A stretch of DNA of 64,000 bases from an uncultured Aquimarina sp. (GTDB lineage: Bacteria; Bacteroidota; Bacteroidia; Flavobacteriales; Flavobacteriaceae). Below are positions 53,189 through 61,503 of the stretch, piece by piece. A program made the position numbers and the translations under genes. Numbering within the stretch: position 1 is the stretch's first letter; every line of letters starts with the position of its first letter. The notes below the pieces were generated by a model. The model was not told where the DNA came from. It saw nothing but the letters and a program-made list of their open reading frames with translations, and did no database searches. The stretch spans positions 1-64,000 of the forward strand of contig CANMFM010000006.1 in NCBI GenBank assembly GCA_947497175.1. Direction: 5' to 3'.

Positions 53189-55210
53189 CTATGTTATTAA
53201 GCCAGCACGTTTCAATAAAGCTTCTGGTTTAGGTTCCTGACCTCTAAAACGTTTATACAATATCATCGGATTTTCTGTGCCTCCTTTTGATAATACGTTT
53301 TCTTTGAATTTTGTAGCTACTTCTTTGTTGAATATTCCATTTTCTTTAAAATACTCGAAAGCATCGGCATCTAATACCTCTGCCCATTTATAAGAATAAT
53401 ACCCTGCAGAGTATCCTCCTTGAAATATGTGCGAAAAAGCAGTGCTCATACAATTTTCAGGAACATTCGGATATAATGATGTCTTTGCGAATATCCTTTC
53501 CTCATGCTTTTTGACATCTTTTATATGACCAGGGTCCTGGTCATGCCATGACATATCTAATAAACCAAAACTTAATTGGCGCAGGGTAGCCATGCCTTCC
53601 ATAAACGTTGAAGATTCTTTAATCTTTTCAACCAATTCCATTGGGATTACTTCGTCAGTTTCATAATGTTTGGCAAATAATTCTAAAGCTTCTTTTTCAT
53701 AACACCAGTTTTCCATTACTTGACTGGGTAGTTCTACAAAATCCCAATACACACTGGTACCTGATAAACCGGGGTATGTAGTGTTAGCTAACATGCCATG
53801 TAACGCATGACCAAACTCATGAAATAAAGTGGTTACCTCATTAAAAGTAAGTAATGAAGGTTTGCTTGGTGTTGGTTTGGTGAAATTACAAACGATAGAA
53901 ACATGAGGTCTAATGTTTGTATTATTCTTTTTCATTTGCGACTTGTATGATGTCATCCAGGCTCCATTACGTTTACCCGGTCTGGGGTGAAAATCAGCAT
54001 AGAATAGCGATATAAAATTCCCTTCTTGATCCGTGACATTATATGTTTTTACTTCATCATGATACGTGTCTACCTCATTAGTTTCTTCAAATTGAAGCCC
54101 AAACAGTGCAGATGCAATGTTAAAAACTCCATCAATCACATTTTCTAATTTGAAGTACGGTTTTAATTTTTCATCATCTAAATCAAAAAGCTCTTGTTTC
54201 AGCTTTTCTGAATAATACGCGCTGTCCCATTTCTGAAGCCGATCAATATTATCGAGGTTTTTGGCAAAAGCTTGAAGTTGTTTAAACTCTCTTTCTGCTG
54301 CCGGTTTTGCTTTATCAAGAATGTCATTTAAAAATGAAAATACTTTTCCAGGGGTCTTAGCCATTCTTTCTTCTAAGATATAATGCGCATGCGATTCATA
54401 TCCCAAAAGCCGGGCACGCTCATATCGTAAACTTGTGATTTTTAAAATAATTTCCTGATTATCTAAATCATTATTTTTGAAGGCTCGAGATCCAAATGCA
54501 AGAGCTAATTTTTTTCTTAGTGGTCTATTATCAGCATAGGTCATAAATGGAATATAACTTGGGTAATCTAAGGTGATTAACCATCCGTCTTTTCCTTTTG
54601 CCTGGGCCATGGCTTTTGCAGCCTCTTTTGCGCCATCAGGAAGCCCTGCCAAATCAGATTCATCGGTAAGTAGCATTTCAAATGCATTGGTCTCGGCCAA
54701 TACATTTTCTCCAAATTTTAGACTAAGCTTGGATCGTTCTTTATCAATCTCTCTAAGTCTTTCTTTTTTGTCATCAGCAAGATTTGCCCCATTTCTTGAA
54801 AAAGATTTATATTTTTTTTCTAAGAGCGTATATTGTTCAGCGTTGAGATGTAAATCGTCTTTTTGGGTATATAGTGATTTAATTCTATTAAATAATTCCT
54901 GATTTAGATTTATATCATTTAAATGCTCGGCAATAAGGGGAGAGACTTCTTGAGCTATTTTTTGAATTTCTTCATTGGTTTCTGCACTATTTAAATTGAA
55001 AAAAACACTAGTTACTCTATCCAATAATTCTCCACTATACTCTAAGGCTTCTATCGTATTCGAAAATGTTGGTTCTTCTGAATTTTGTACTATAGTGTCT
55101 ATCTCTTTTTTTGCCAGTGATATTGCGTTTTTTATTGCGGGCAGGTAGTGTGCTGGTTTTATTTTTGAAAAAGGAGCAGCATCAAAAGGTGTTAATAATA
55201 AATTGTTCAT
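53189..55210 (-). CDS. M3-family oligopeptidase (Dcp/oligopeptidase A type)
   Basis: A 673-residue cytoplasmic zinc oligopeptidase. The active site FHEFGHALHGML carries the His pair and catalytic Glu; the third ligand lies in the downstream Glu region (VELPSQVMENW). N-terminal helical part (MNNLLLTPFDAAPFSKIKPAHYLPAI) is typical of the family, as are FYADFHPRPGKRNGAWMTSY and SHIFQGGYSAGYYSYKWAEVLDADAFEYF. It degrades small peptides up to about 20 residues. No signal peptide. Stands alone; 570 bases of non-coding DNA separate it from purE. Confidence 0.95.
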   Translation of the reverse strand: MNNLLLTPFDAAPFSKIKPAHYLPAIKNAISLAKKEIDTIVQNSEEPTFSNTIEALEYSGELLDRVTSVFFNLNSAETNEEIQKIAQEVSPLIAEHLNDINLNQELFNRIKSLYTQKDDLHLNAEQYTLLEKKYKSFSRNGANLADDKKERLREIDKERSKLSLKFGENVLAETNAFEMLLTDESDLAGLPDGAKEAAKAMAQAKGKDGWLITLDYPSYIPFMTYADNRPLRKKLALAFGSRAFKNNDLDNQEIILKITSLRYERARLLGYESHAHYILEERMAKTPGKVFSFLNDILDKAKPAAEREFKQLQAFAKNLDNIDRLQKWDSAYYSEKLKQELFDLDDEKLKPYFKLENVIDGVFNIASALFGLQFEETNEVDTYHDEVKTYNVTDQEGNFISLFYADFHPRPGKRNGAWMTSYKSQMKKNNTNIRPHVSIVCNFTKPTPSKPSLLTFNEVTTLFHEFGHALHGMLANTTYPGLSGTSVYWDFVELPSQVMENWCYEKEALELFAKHYETDEVIPMELVEKIKESSTFMEGMATLRQLSFGLLDMSWHDQDPGHIKDVKKHEERIFAKTSLYPNVPENCMSTAFSHIFQGGYSAGYYSYKWAEVLDADAFEYFKENGIFNKEVATKFKENVLSKGGTENPMILYKRFRGQEPKPEALLKRAGLIT

Positions 55211-55325
55211 TGTTAAAATGATTTTTTTAATGATTTTAAATGCGTTATATCGAAAAAAAAAGCTTTTTGTCGAAAAACACTGGATGTATTACGTCTATGT
55301 ACGATATGACTGGTTTTTCTATCAA

Positions 55326-55333
55326 TATATTTG
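55326..55333 (+). promoter_or_regulatory. -7 element of small RNA unit 1
   Basis: TATATTTG fits TAnnTTTG perfectly. No clear TTG is found at the best -33 distance. Confidence 0.55.
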
Positions 55334-55339
55334 ATATGG

Positions 55340-55467
55340 TTTATTAGTGATGGTCTTGCAATGAATATTTAAATCACTATTTTTATCTGGGGTATGGATA
55401 GAAATACGTGCTTCAAAGTAAAGACCAAATATATTGAAAGAGCTGCAATTACTGTAGCTCTTTTTTT
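55340..55467 (+). ncRNA. Putative structured small RNA, tandem copy 1
   Basis: A predicted RNA of about 128 nt. Its closing stem pairs TGGTCTT (55351-55357) with AAGACCA (55421-55427), seven perfect pairs. Inside is a hairpin TATTTTTATC (55378-55387) with GATAGAAATA (55397-55406). A terminator follows: AAAGAGCTGCA (55437-55447) with TGTAGCTCTTT (55453-55463) and a T-run. It starts a few bases after a -7 element. No plausible protein is encoded. A second copy with the same layout follows 295 bases downstream. I suggest a regulatory RNA, perhaps 6S-like from its rod shape and closing stem, but this is not established. The transcript is on the strand opposite to both flanking genes. Confidence 0.6.
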
Positions 55468-55598
55468 CCTGCTTTTCTGATATACGTTAATTTGTCTCTT
55501 TTTTTTTATAAAAAGGGTTTTTGCAAAATAAGAAAGTGTATTTCGTCGAAAAAACAAACATCTTAACGAAAATTGTTAATAACTTTCTGTTACTTTTA

Positions 55599-55628
55599 TT
55601 GTGTAATCGAAGTAAGGTTTTACCTTTG
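55599..55628 (+). promoter_or_regulatory. Full promoter of small RNA unit 2
   Basis: TTG (55599-55601), 19 bases, then TACCTTTG (55621-55628) match the Bacteroidota -33/-7 layout with the usual spacing. Confidence 0.7.
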
Positions 55629-55634
55629 TTTCAG

Positions 55635-55761
55635 GTTTTAAGAGTATGGTCTTATATTGAATTTTTTGTGTAATATATTTAAGTTGGTTAATAAATATTG
55701 TTATATTCTTTTATAAGGCCAGATATTTAGAAGAGTCACTGAGGAGTGGCTCTTTTTTTTT
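55635..55761 (+). ncRNA. Putative structured small RNA, tandem copy 2
   Basis: A predicted RNA of about 127 nt, homologous to copy 1. After the promoter both copies share GGTTT, AG and ATGGTCTT in the same order. The closing stem is TGGTCTTAT (55647-55655) with ATAAGGCCA (55713-55721), where one A-U pair of copy 1 is replaced by G-U, so pairing is kept while sequence changed. The terminator is AGAGTCACT-GAGG-AGTGGCTCT followed by nine T (55732-55761). The centre is AT-rich and can fold into a rod. The conserved unit length (promoter to terminator about 132 nt in both) supports duplication of a whole gene. Function unknown; 6S-like regulation is one idea. Confidence 0.62.
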
Positions 55762-55780
55762 GTTTAAAATAAAATAAAGG

Positions 55781-56266
55781 CTATTGTTTTACTTTTTTAG
55801 CTCCTTCAATTACTTTTTGTTTTAATCCTTCTTTGTATACGATAACCTTATCCAGTACACACGTATCACTGGCACCTAAAATTTGTGCTGCTAAAATTCC
55901 TGCGTTAAGAGCTCCGTCGAGAGCTACTGTAGCTACAGGAACTCCACCAGGCATTTGCAAAATAGATAATACAGAATCCCAACCGTCTATTGAGTTGCTT
56001 GATTTGACAGGAACTCCTATCACGGGTAAAGGAGATAATGAAGCTACCATGCCTGGTAAATGAGCCGCACCACCGGCTCCGGCTATAATTACTTTTATAC
56101 CTCTTGTATGTGCATTTTTTGCATAATCAAACAATTTTTCTGGAGTACGATGTGCTGAAACAATGTCAACCTCTATTTCAATATCAAACCCTTGTAATAT
56201 TTCTATGGCTTTTTCCATGATAGGCATATCGCTTGTGCTACCCATTATAATTCCAACCTTGCTCAT
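55781..56266 (-). CDS. purE: N5-carboxyaminoimidazole ribonucleotide mutase
   Basis: PurE shifts the carboxyl group in N5-CAIR to give CAIR in purine synthesis. The 161-residue class I enzyme has KVGIIMGSTSDMPIM, the catalytic SAHRTPEKL, the IAGAGGAAHLPGMVAS loop and TPLPVIGVPV-like LSPLPVIGVPVKSS. QMPGGVPVATVA is typical. It starts downstream of purK, 82 bases after its stop, on the same strand, so both steps are encoded together. No frameshift or missing residue. Confidence 0.97.
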   Translation of the reverse strand: MSKVGIIMGSTSDMPIMEKAIEILQGFDIEIEVDIVSAHRTPEKLFDYAKNAHTRGIKVIIAGAGGAAHLPGMVASLSPLPVIGVPVKSSNSIDGWDSVLSILQMPGGVPVATVALDGALNAGILAAQILGASDTCVLDKVIVYKEGLKQKVIEGAKKVKQ

Positions 56267-56348
56267 TGTACTATAATTATTATCGTTATATTTTTAAATA
56301 GAATCAGAATTAACTATTCGTTATTTTGTTTACCTAAAATTTTAATTG

Positions 56349-57506
56349 CTATTTGCTAACAACTTTAATAGTATTTTTTACCTTTTCGGCAATTTTTCTT
56401 GCTTCATCAATATTTTCATTAATTATGGTCACATGTCCCATTTTCCTGAAGGATCTGGTTTGTTTTTTTCCATAAATATGAGGTGTTACCCCTTTCATTT
56501 TCATTATTTCTTCAATATTCTCATAGAATACATCGCCAGTATGCCCTTCGGCACCAACTAAATTGACCATAATGCCGCCAACTTTACTTTCGGTTGCACC
56601 TAATGGTAAATCTAAAATAGCCCTGATATGTTGTTCAAACTGATTTGTATAGCTTGCCTCGATGCTATAATGTCCACTATTATGTGGCCTGGGAGCAACT
56701 TCATTTACCAAAATCTCATCTTCCTGCGTTAAAAACATTTCTACAGCTAATATACCAACATGCTCAAAAGCTTTAGAAACTTTTTCTGCAATTTTAACTG
56801 CTTTTTCTGCAATTTTATGATCAATCCTCGCCGGGCATATTACATATTCTACCTGATTTGCCTCGGGATGAAACTCCATTTCGACCACGGGATATGTCTT
56901 AATTTCTCCTTTAGGACTGCGTGCTACAATAACGGCCAATTCATTTTTGAAATTGACTAATTCTTCGGCAATACACTCTACATCAGGAAGTTTAACAAGA
57001 TCTGCACCAGATCTTACAATAGACACTCCTTTACCATCATATCCTCCTTGGGTACTTTTCCATACAAATGGTAATTTCATTCTATTATCTGTAATACCTT
57101 CTGTAAGATGTGCCTTATTAGAAAAACGGATAAAACCTGCCGTAGGGATTTCATTTTCTTTATAGAAGAGTTTTTGTTTCCCTTTATTCTGTATATTTTC
57201 CAAAGTTTTTGCACTTGGAAATACTCTTTTTCCCTCTTTTTCGAGTTGTGCTAAGGCTTTTATATTTACAGTTTCAATTTCAAAAGTGATCAGATCAACT
57301 TTTTTTCCAAAATTGTATACGGTTTCATAGTCTGTTAGATTACCTAATTGAAAATGATCACAAGCTATTTTACAAGGAGCATTTGGATTAGGATCAAGAA
57401 CATAAGTTTGTATATCATATTTTCGGGTATCATATAGCATCATCTTGCCTAATTGACCTCCTCCTAAGATTCCTAACTTAAAGTTTGACGAGAAAAAATT
57501 TGTCAT
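56349..57506 (-). CDS. purK: N5-carboxyaminoimidazole ribonucleotide synthase
   Basis: PurK carboxylates AIR with ATP and bicarbonate and hands N5-CAIR to PurE. ATG at 57506 (MTNFFSSNFKLGILGGGQLGKMM) is chosen; the upstream start at 57539 adds 11 non-family residues. The N-terminal GGGQLG, the central ATP-grasp part (PFVWKSTQGGYDGKGV, KNELAVIVARS-like stretch) and EVAPRPHNSGHYSIEASYTNQFEQHIRAI are characteristic. Length about 385 residues. The pair is divergent from the Hpt-Adk fusion gene. Confidence 0.96.
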   Translation of the reverse strand: MTNFFSSNFKLGILGGGQLGKMMLYDTRKYDIQTYVLDPNPNAPCKIACDHFQLGNLTDYETVYNFGKKVDLITFEIETVNIKALAQLEKEGKRVFPSAKTLENIQNKGKQKLFYKENEIPTAGFIRFSNKAHLTEGITDNRMKLPFVWKSTQGGYDGKGVSIVRSGADLVKLPDVECIAEELVNFKNELAVIVARSPKGEIKTYPVVEMEFHPEANQVEYVICPARIDHKIAEKAVKIAEKVSKAFEHVGILAVEMFLTQEDEILVNEVAPRPHNSGHYSIEASYTNQFEQHIRAILDLPLGATESKVGGIMVNLVGAEGHTGDVFYENIEEIMKMKGVTPHIYGKKQTRSFRKMGHVTIINENIDEARKIAEKVKNTIKVVSK

Positions 57507-57622
57507 TATCGGGGATTTCTGATTTACCTTAAAAAGCAAAAATAATTTTTTAAATAGGAATAACCATAATAATACGAAGTAAATGCAGTGACTAAACTCT
57601 TATAAGTCTTGTTTGTAATCAC

Positions 57623-57630
57623 TATCTTTG
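57623..57630 (+). promoter_or_regulatory. -7 element for hpt-adk
   Basis: TATCTTTG fits TAnnTTTG and lies 43 bases before the ATG at 57674. Confidence 0.55.
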
Positions 57631-57673
57631 CCGCTTTAAACTAAAAAGCCTGTAGTTGGCAAGTAATACTGTA

Positions 57674-58780
57674 ATGATAAAACTGCACGATTTAGAGTTC
57701 GTTCCTTTTATTTCTGAAGAGAAAATATCAGCGGCTATAAATGATATTTCTGCTCGGTTAAATAATGATCTTTCAGATAAAAATCCCTTATTTATTGGAG
57801 TCTTGAATGGTGCATTTATGTTTGCTTCAGAATTGCTCAAGCGATTTAATCATGATTGTGAAGTAAGTTTTGTAAAATTATCATCATATGAAGGAACCGA
57901 AACTACACAAGAGGTTAAAGAATTAGTAGGTTTAACCGAAGAGATTTCAGGAAGAACAATTGTTATTATTGAAGACATTGTTGATACAGGTAATACTATT
58001 GAAGTGTTATCAGAATTATTAAAGAGTAAAGGATGCAAAGATTTTAAAATTGCAACTTTGTTTTTTAAACCCGAAGCATATACAAAACAAATTAATATAG
58101 AGTATTGGGGGATCAAAATCCCTAATCGATTTATTGTAGGATACGGTTTGGACTATAATGGGTTAGGTCGTAATCTGACAGATGTTTACCAATTAAAATC
58201 AAACAACATGACAAATTTAGTGTTATTTGGCCCTCCGGGAGCAGGAAAAGGAACACAAGCAGAAGTTTTAAAAACAAAATATAATCTGATACATATCTCA
58301 ACAGGAGATGTATTTAGATATAATATAAAGAATGCCACAGAACTTGGAACCTTGGCAAAATCATATATAGATAAAGGGCAGTTAGTACCTGATGAGGTTA
58401 CAATTAATATGCTTAATGCCGAAGTAGATAAAAATCCAGATGCAAAAGGTTTTATTTTTGATGGATTTCCAAGAACCGAAGCACAGGCTGATTCTTTAGC
58501 AGAATTATTATTATCCAAAGGAACAGAGGTGAGCGCCATGGTCGCTTTAGAAGTCGATGATGAAGTGTTAGTACAACGATTGTTAGAAAGAGGAAAAACA
58601 TCTGGACGGCCTGATGATGCGGATGAAAATGTAATCCGAAATCGTATCAAAGTATATTACAATGAGACGGCTATATTAAAAAACTACTATCAAAAACAAA
58701 ATAAATACTTTGGAGTAGACGGGGTGGGAGCAATTGATGAGATTACCCAAAGATTGAGTGCGGTAATAGACAAACTATAA
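57674..58780 (+). CDS. Fused hypoxanthine phosphoribosyltransferase - adenylate kinase
   Basis: One 368-residue protein joins two purine enzymes. Residues 1-178 are a hypoxanthine(-guanine) phosphoribosyltransferase with FIGVLNGAFMFASEL and the PRPP loop VIIEDIVDTGNTI; NRFIVGYGLDYNGLGRNL binds the base. Residues 179-368 are a complete adenylate kinase with P-loop GPPGAGKGTQAE, STGDVFR, GFIFDGFPRTEAQADSL and RPDDADENVI; the LID is the short non-zinc type. The adk part even starts with an in-frame ATG at 58208. ATG 57674 is used rather than the TTG at 57656. It could channel nucleotides between salvage and interconversion, or may reflect simple gene fusion. Confidence 0.9.
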   Translation: MIKLHDLEFVPFISEEKISAAINDISARLNNDLSDKNPLFIGVLNGAFMFASELLKRFNHDCEVSFVKLSSYEGTETTQEVKELVGLTEEISGRTIVIIEDIVDTGNTIEVLSELLKSKGCKDFKIATLFFKPEAYTKQINIEYWGIKIPNRFIVGYGLDYNGLGRNLTDVYQLKSNNMTNLVLFGPPGAGKGTQAEVLKTKYNLIHISTGDVFRYNIKNATELGTLAKSYIDKGQLVPDEVTINMLNAEVDKNPDAKGFIFDGFPRTEAQADSLAELLLSKGTEVSAMVALEVDDEVLVQRLLERGKTSGRPDDADENVIRNRIKVYYNETAILKNYYQKQNKYFGVDGVGAIDEITQRLSAVIDKL

Positions 58781-58821
58781 TTGAAATTCCTTGCTTTGGC
58801 AGGGATCATAGAACATGAGTT

Positions 58822-59820
58822 ATGACAGAAGGAAATTTTGTAGATTATGTAAAGTTACATGTAACTTCCGGTAACGGAGGGAAGGGTTCTGCACACTTGC
58901 ATAGAGAGAAATATATAAGTAAAGGTGGACCTGATGGTGGAGATGGAGGTCGCGGTGGACATGTCATTATCAGGGCGAACCCCAATATGTGGACTTTATA
59001 TCATCTCAAATTTAAACGCCATCTAAAAGCAGGGCATGGGGCACATGGAAGTAAGAGCAGAAGCACAGGAGCAGATGGAGAGGACGTTTATCTGGATGTG
59101 CCTCTGGGGACCGTAATTCGTGATACCGAAACACAACAAATCATTAAGGAAATTACTGAAGAAGGCGAAGAATATATCGTTGTCGAAGGTGGTATGGGGG
59201 GTCGAGGAAATTGGCACTTTAAAAGCCCTACAAACCAAACACCACGCTATGCACAACCCGGTATTGAAGGACAAGAGTCGGACATTACTTTAGAGTTGAA
59301 AATTTTGGCGGATGTTGGTTTAGTTGGGTTTCCTAATGCAGGAAAATCTACATTATTATCAGTTGTGACAGCGGCAAAACCAAAAATTGCTGATTATGAG
59401 TTCACAACACTAAAACCCAATCTTGGGATCGTCGAATATCGCAATTTTCAGACCTTTGTAATGGCAGATATTCCTGGTATTATTGAAGGAGCTGCAGAAG
59501 GAAAAGGTATTGGGCATCGTTTTTTACGTCATATAGAACGTAATTCGACATTGTTGTTTTTGATCCCTGCCGATGCACCAGATATAGTTGAACAATATGA
59601 AATTCTTTTAGACGAATTACGTCGTTATAATCCGGATCTTTTAGATAAAGAACGACTTATTGCAATTTCTAAATGCGATATGCTAGATGACGAATTACAA
59701 GAAGAATTAAAAACTGAACTGGATCAACACCTTAATGCGCCTTATTTGTTTATCTCTTCTGTGGCTCAACAAGGATTGCAAGAACTAAAAGATAAACTCT
59801 GGCAAATGTTGACTGTATAA
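58822..59820 (+). CDS. obg: GTPase Obg
   Basis: Obg is an essential ribosome-associated GTPase. The 332-residue protein has the Gly-rich OBG fold ([32 protein letters not shown]) in residues 1-160, then the GTPase domain with GFPNAGKST (G1), [26 protein letters not shown] (G3) and SKCD (G4). It ends soon after the G domain, so there is no C-terminal OCT domain, like the shorter Obg proteins. It follows the Hpt-Adk gene after 41 bases and is probably in the same transcript. Confidence 0.95.
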   Translation: MTEGNFVDYVKLHVTSGNGGKGSAHLHREKYISKGGPDGGDGGRGGHVIIRANPNMWTLYHLKFKRHLKAGHGAHGSKSRSTGADGEDVYLDVPLGTVIRDTETQQIIKEITEEGEEYIVVEGGMGGRGNWHFKSPTNQTPRYAQPGIEGQESDITLELKILADVGLVGFPNAGKSTLLSVVTAAKPKIADYEFTTLKPNLGIVEYRNFQTFVMADIPGIIEGAAEGKGIGHRFLRHIERNSTLLFLIPADAPDIVEQYEILLDELRRYNPDLLDKERLIAISKCDMLDDELQEELKTELDQHLNAPYLFISSVAQQGLQELKDKLWQMLTV

Positions 59821-59835
59821 TTTACCGGATCATTA

Positions 59836-60156
59836 CTATACAGAATATCCTTGTTTTAATAATCCTTTTCCGGCTTCAGGGTGTCTTTTCAAGTATGCAG
59901 CCACAAAAGGACATAGCGGAACCAGTCGGTATTCTTTTTCTCGAATATAGTCTAATGCCTTTTTTATAATAGCAGTTCCTAGTCCTTTGCCTTCTAGTGA
60001 CCTGGGAACTTCTGTATGCGTAAGGTATATCGAATTTTCTTTGGCCAGAATATATTCTATAAATGCGATTTCATTTTCGACATGTAGCTCGAAACGTTTT
60101 TTAGGACGCTCTGTATTATTAAACAGTGGCAATTGCGACCAGTCTTTCTTTTCCAT
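59836..60156 (-). CDS. Small GNAT-like acetyltransferase (YjdJ type)
   Basis: A 106-residue protein of the short GNAT group. NEIAFIEYILAKENSIYLTHTEVPRSLEGKGLGTAIIKKALDYI holds the acetyl-CoA-binding Gly-rich loop (EGKGLG), and the family's LVPLCPFVAAYLKRHPE follows. The substrate is unknown. It converges with obg; 15 bases separate their ends. Confidence 0.88.
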   Translation of the reverse strand: MEKKDWSQLPLFNNTERPKKRFELHVENEIAFIEYILAKENSIYLTHTEVPRSLEGKGLGTAIIKKALDYIREKEYRLVPLCPFVAAYLKRHPEAGKGLLKQGYSV

Positions 60157-60288
60157 ATGTGCAAATCAATTAGTATATACTAAATTTATAATATTCATTA
60201 GTTCTTATCACTTAAGAGAAGGTTAAAGTTCATTTATTTTAATCAATAGGTTCGTATCACATAAAATATCAATCTCAAGAACCTTTTG

Positions 60289-60334
60289 TTTTATTAAACT
60301 ACCCTGCGTTTAACGGTGGGGTAGTTTAATAAAA
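60289..60334 (-). terminator. Long hairpin terminator downstream of the CMD-like gene
   Basis: TTTTATTAAACTACCC (60289-60304) and GGGTAGTTTAATAAAA (60319-60334) pair perfectly over 16 bp. It could work on both strands; the nearest gene end is that of the CMD-like gene (60360). Confidence 0.85.
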
Positions 60335-60359
60335 TTCTCATCATTTGTTACTTTATGCA

Positions 60360-60812
60360 TTAATCTTGAGAAGGAATTGGTGTAAATAATGTTGATCTTG
60401 CAATTCTGTTCCAAACATTAATGCAACATATACCCATAATAATATCTGATACTTTTTCTTTGCCAAAGATAGTGATGGCCTTCTCATACAATTCATCCTG
60501 CAATCCAGAAATGGCAATATTCGTTATCTGTTCTGTCATTTCTAAAATGATCTGTTCTTCATTTGTAAAAAATGGAGATTCTCTCCATACAGAAAGAGCA
60601 TGTATACGATATTGCTTTTCTCCTTTGTCTATGGCTTCTTTAATATGCATCTGTATGCAATATGCGCATCCATTTATTTGTGAGGCTCTTATCTGGAGTA
60701 ATAAAAACTCTGTTGAGGTTAATGAGCTATTTTTAATGGAATCATAGAGCTCATAGATTGGCTTGTATGCAATGGGGTTAATCTCATTGATATTAATTCT
60801 TTTTGTCTTCAT
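60360..60812 (-). CDS. Carboxymuconolactone decarboxylase/AhpD-like protein
   Basis: A 150-residue helical protein with the AhpD-like redox motif INGCAYCIQMHIKEA, the two Cys and His being the active-site pattern CxxC...H. It could act as a thiol peroxidase helper or in an unknown redox reaction. The N-terminus RININEINPIAYKPIYELYDSI is typical. It lies 77 bases downstream of a Crp-family regulator gene in the same direction, so they may be linked in control. Confidence 0.93.
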   Translation of the reverse strand: MKTKRININEINPIAYKPIYELYDSIKNSSLTSTEFLLLQIRASQINGCAYCIQMHIKEAIDKGEKQYRIHALSVWRESPFFTNEEQIILEMTEQITNIAISGLQDELYEKAITIFGKEKVSDIIMGICCINVWNRIARSTLFTPIPSQD

Positions 60813-60889
60813 GTCTTACTATTTTAATTGACTTAAGACAAAATTCAACATTAAGAATCAACAAAAAATTAATCTAGATTAAGAAATAC

Positions 60890-61465
60890 TCACTGTTTCT
60901 TTTTATTTCTTATTTTACTTAAAAATTCTGGGGTAAACCCTAAATAAGATGCCAGCATATATTGGGGTACCCGCTGTACAAAATCCGGATAATAGTCATT
61001 AAAAGTAGTATAAAGTTCTTCGCCCGATAAATTAAACATAAACTGAATTCTGCGTTGATCTGCAATTCTAACTTTTTCTAATATACTTCTGAAGTATCTG
61101 TTTAGCTCTAAAGAGTTTTGTAAGATATAATCTAGCTTCGATTTGCTGATTTTTAATACTTTAGAATCCTCTGCTGCTTGTATATTTAGCGCTGAAAGCG
61201 TTTGATTAGTGAAACTATCAACGTTAGTGAACCACCAATCTTCGATCCCAAAGTTAACCACCTTTTCTACTCCTTTTTTATTGATAAAAAACGATCGTAA
61301 ACAGCCTTCTAAAATAAAATATTGGTATTTGCAATAGCGCCCTTCTTTTAAGAGATACTCTTTGTTTTTAACATCTTCGAATTCCATTAAATTCAGGAAA
61401 GACTGCAGTTCGCTGTCGGGAGGAGTCACGAATTTTAAAATGTGGTTTTTAAGTTGCTCTGTCAT
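60890..61465 (-). CDS. Crp/Fnr-family transcriptional regulator
   Basis: A 191-residue regulator starting at ATG 61465 (MTEQLKNHILKFVTPPDSEL). The cyclic-nucleotide-binding-like domain occupies 1-130 (KEYLLKEGRYCKYQYFILEGCLRSFFINKKGVEKVVNFGIEDWW). The C-terminal helix-turn-helix is short (QRVPQYMLASYLGFTPEFLSKIRNKKKQ). Most residues for cAMP binding are not conserved. It likely controls the CMD-like gene next to it; the ligand is unknown. Confidence 0.9.
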   Translation of the reverse strand: MTEQLKNHILKFVTPPDSELQSFLNLMEFEDVKNKEYLLKEGRYCKYQYFILEGCLRSFFINKKGVEKVVNFGIEDWWFTNVDSFTNQTLSALNIQAAEDSKVLKISKSKLDYILQNSLELNRYFRSILEKVRIADQRRIQFMFNLSGEELYTTFNDYYPDFVQRVPQYMLASYLGFTPEFLSKIRNKKKQ

Positions 61466-61503
61466 ATTTTTAAAGGATAAAATTAAAAACAAACATGTTG
61501 AAG

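Noticed and set aside
55369..55557. Minus-strand frame of 62 codons in the purE-M3 interval
   Set aside because: It runs antisense through the terminator of small RNA copy 1 and is Lys/Arg/Phe-rich low-complexity sequence. I see no protein pattern.
55647..55662. Four-codon reading frames inside the small RNAs
   Set aside because: ATG-GTC-TTR-N3-TGA occurs in both copies, but most of it is the conserved stem, so shared sequence alone explains it.
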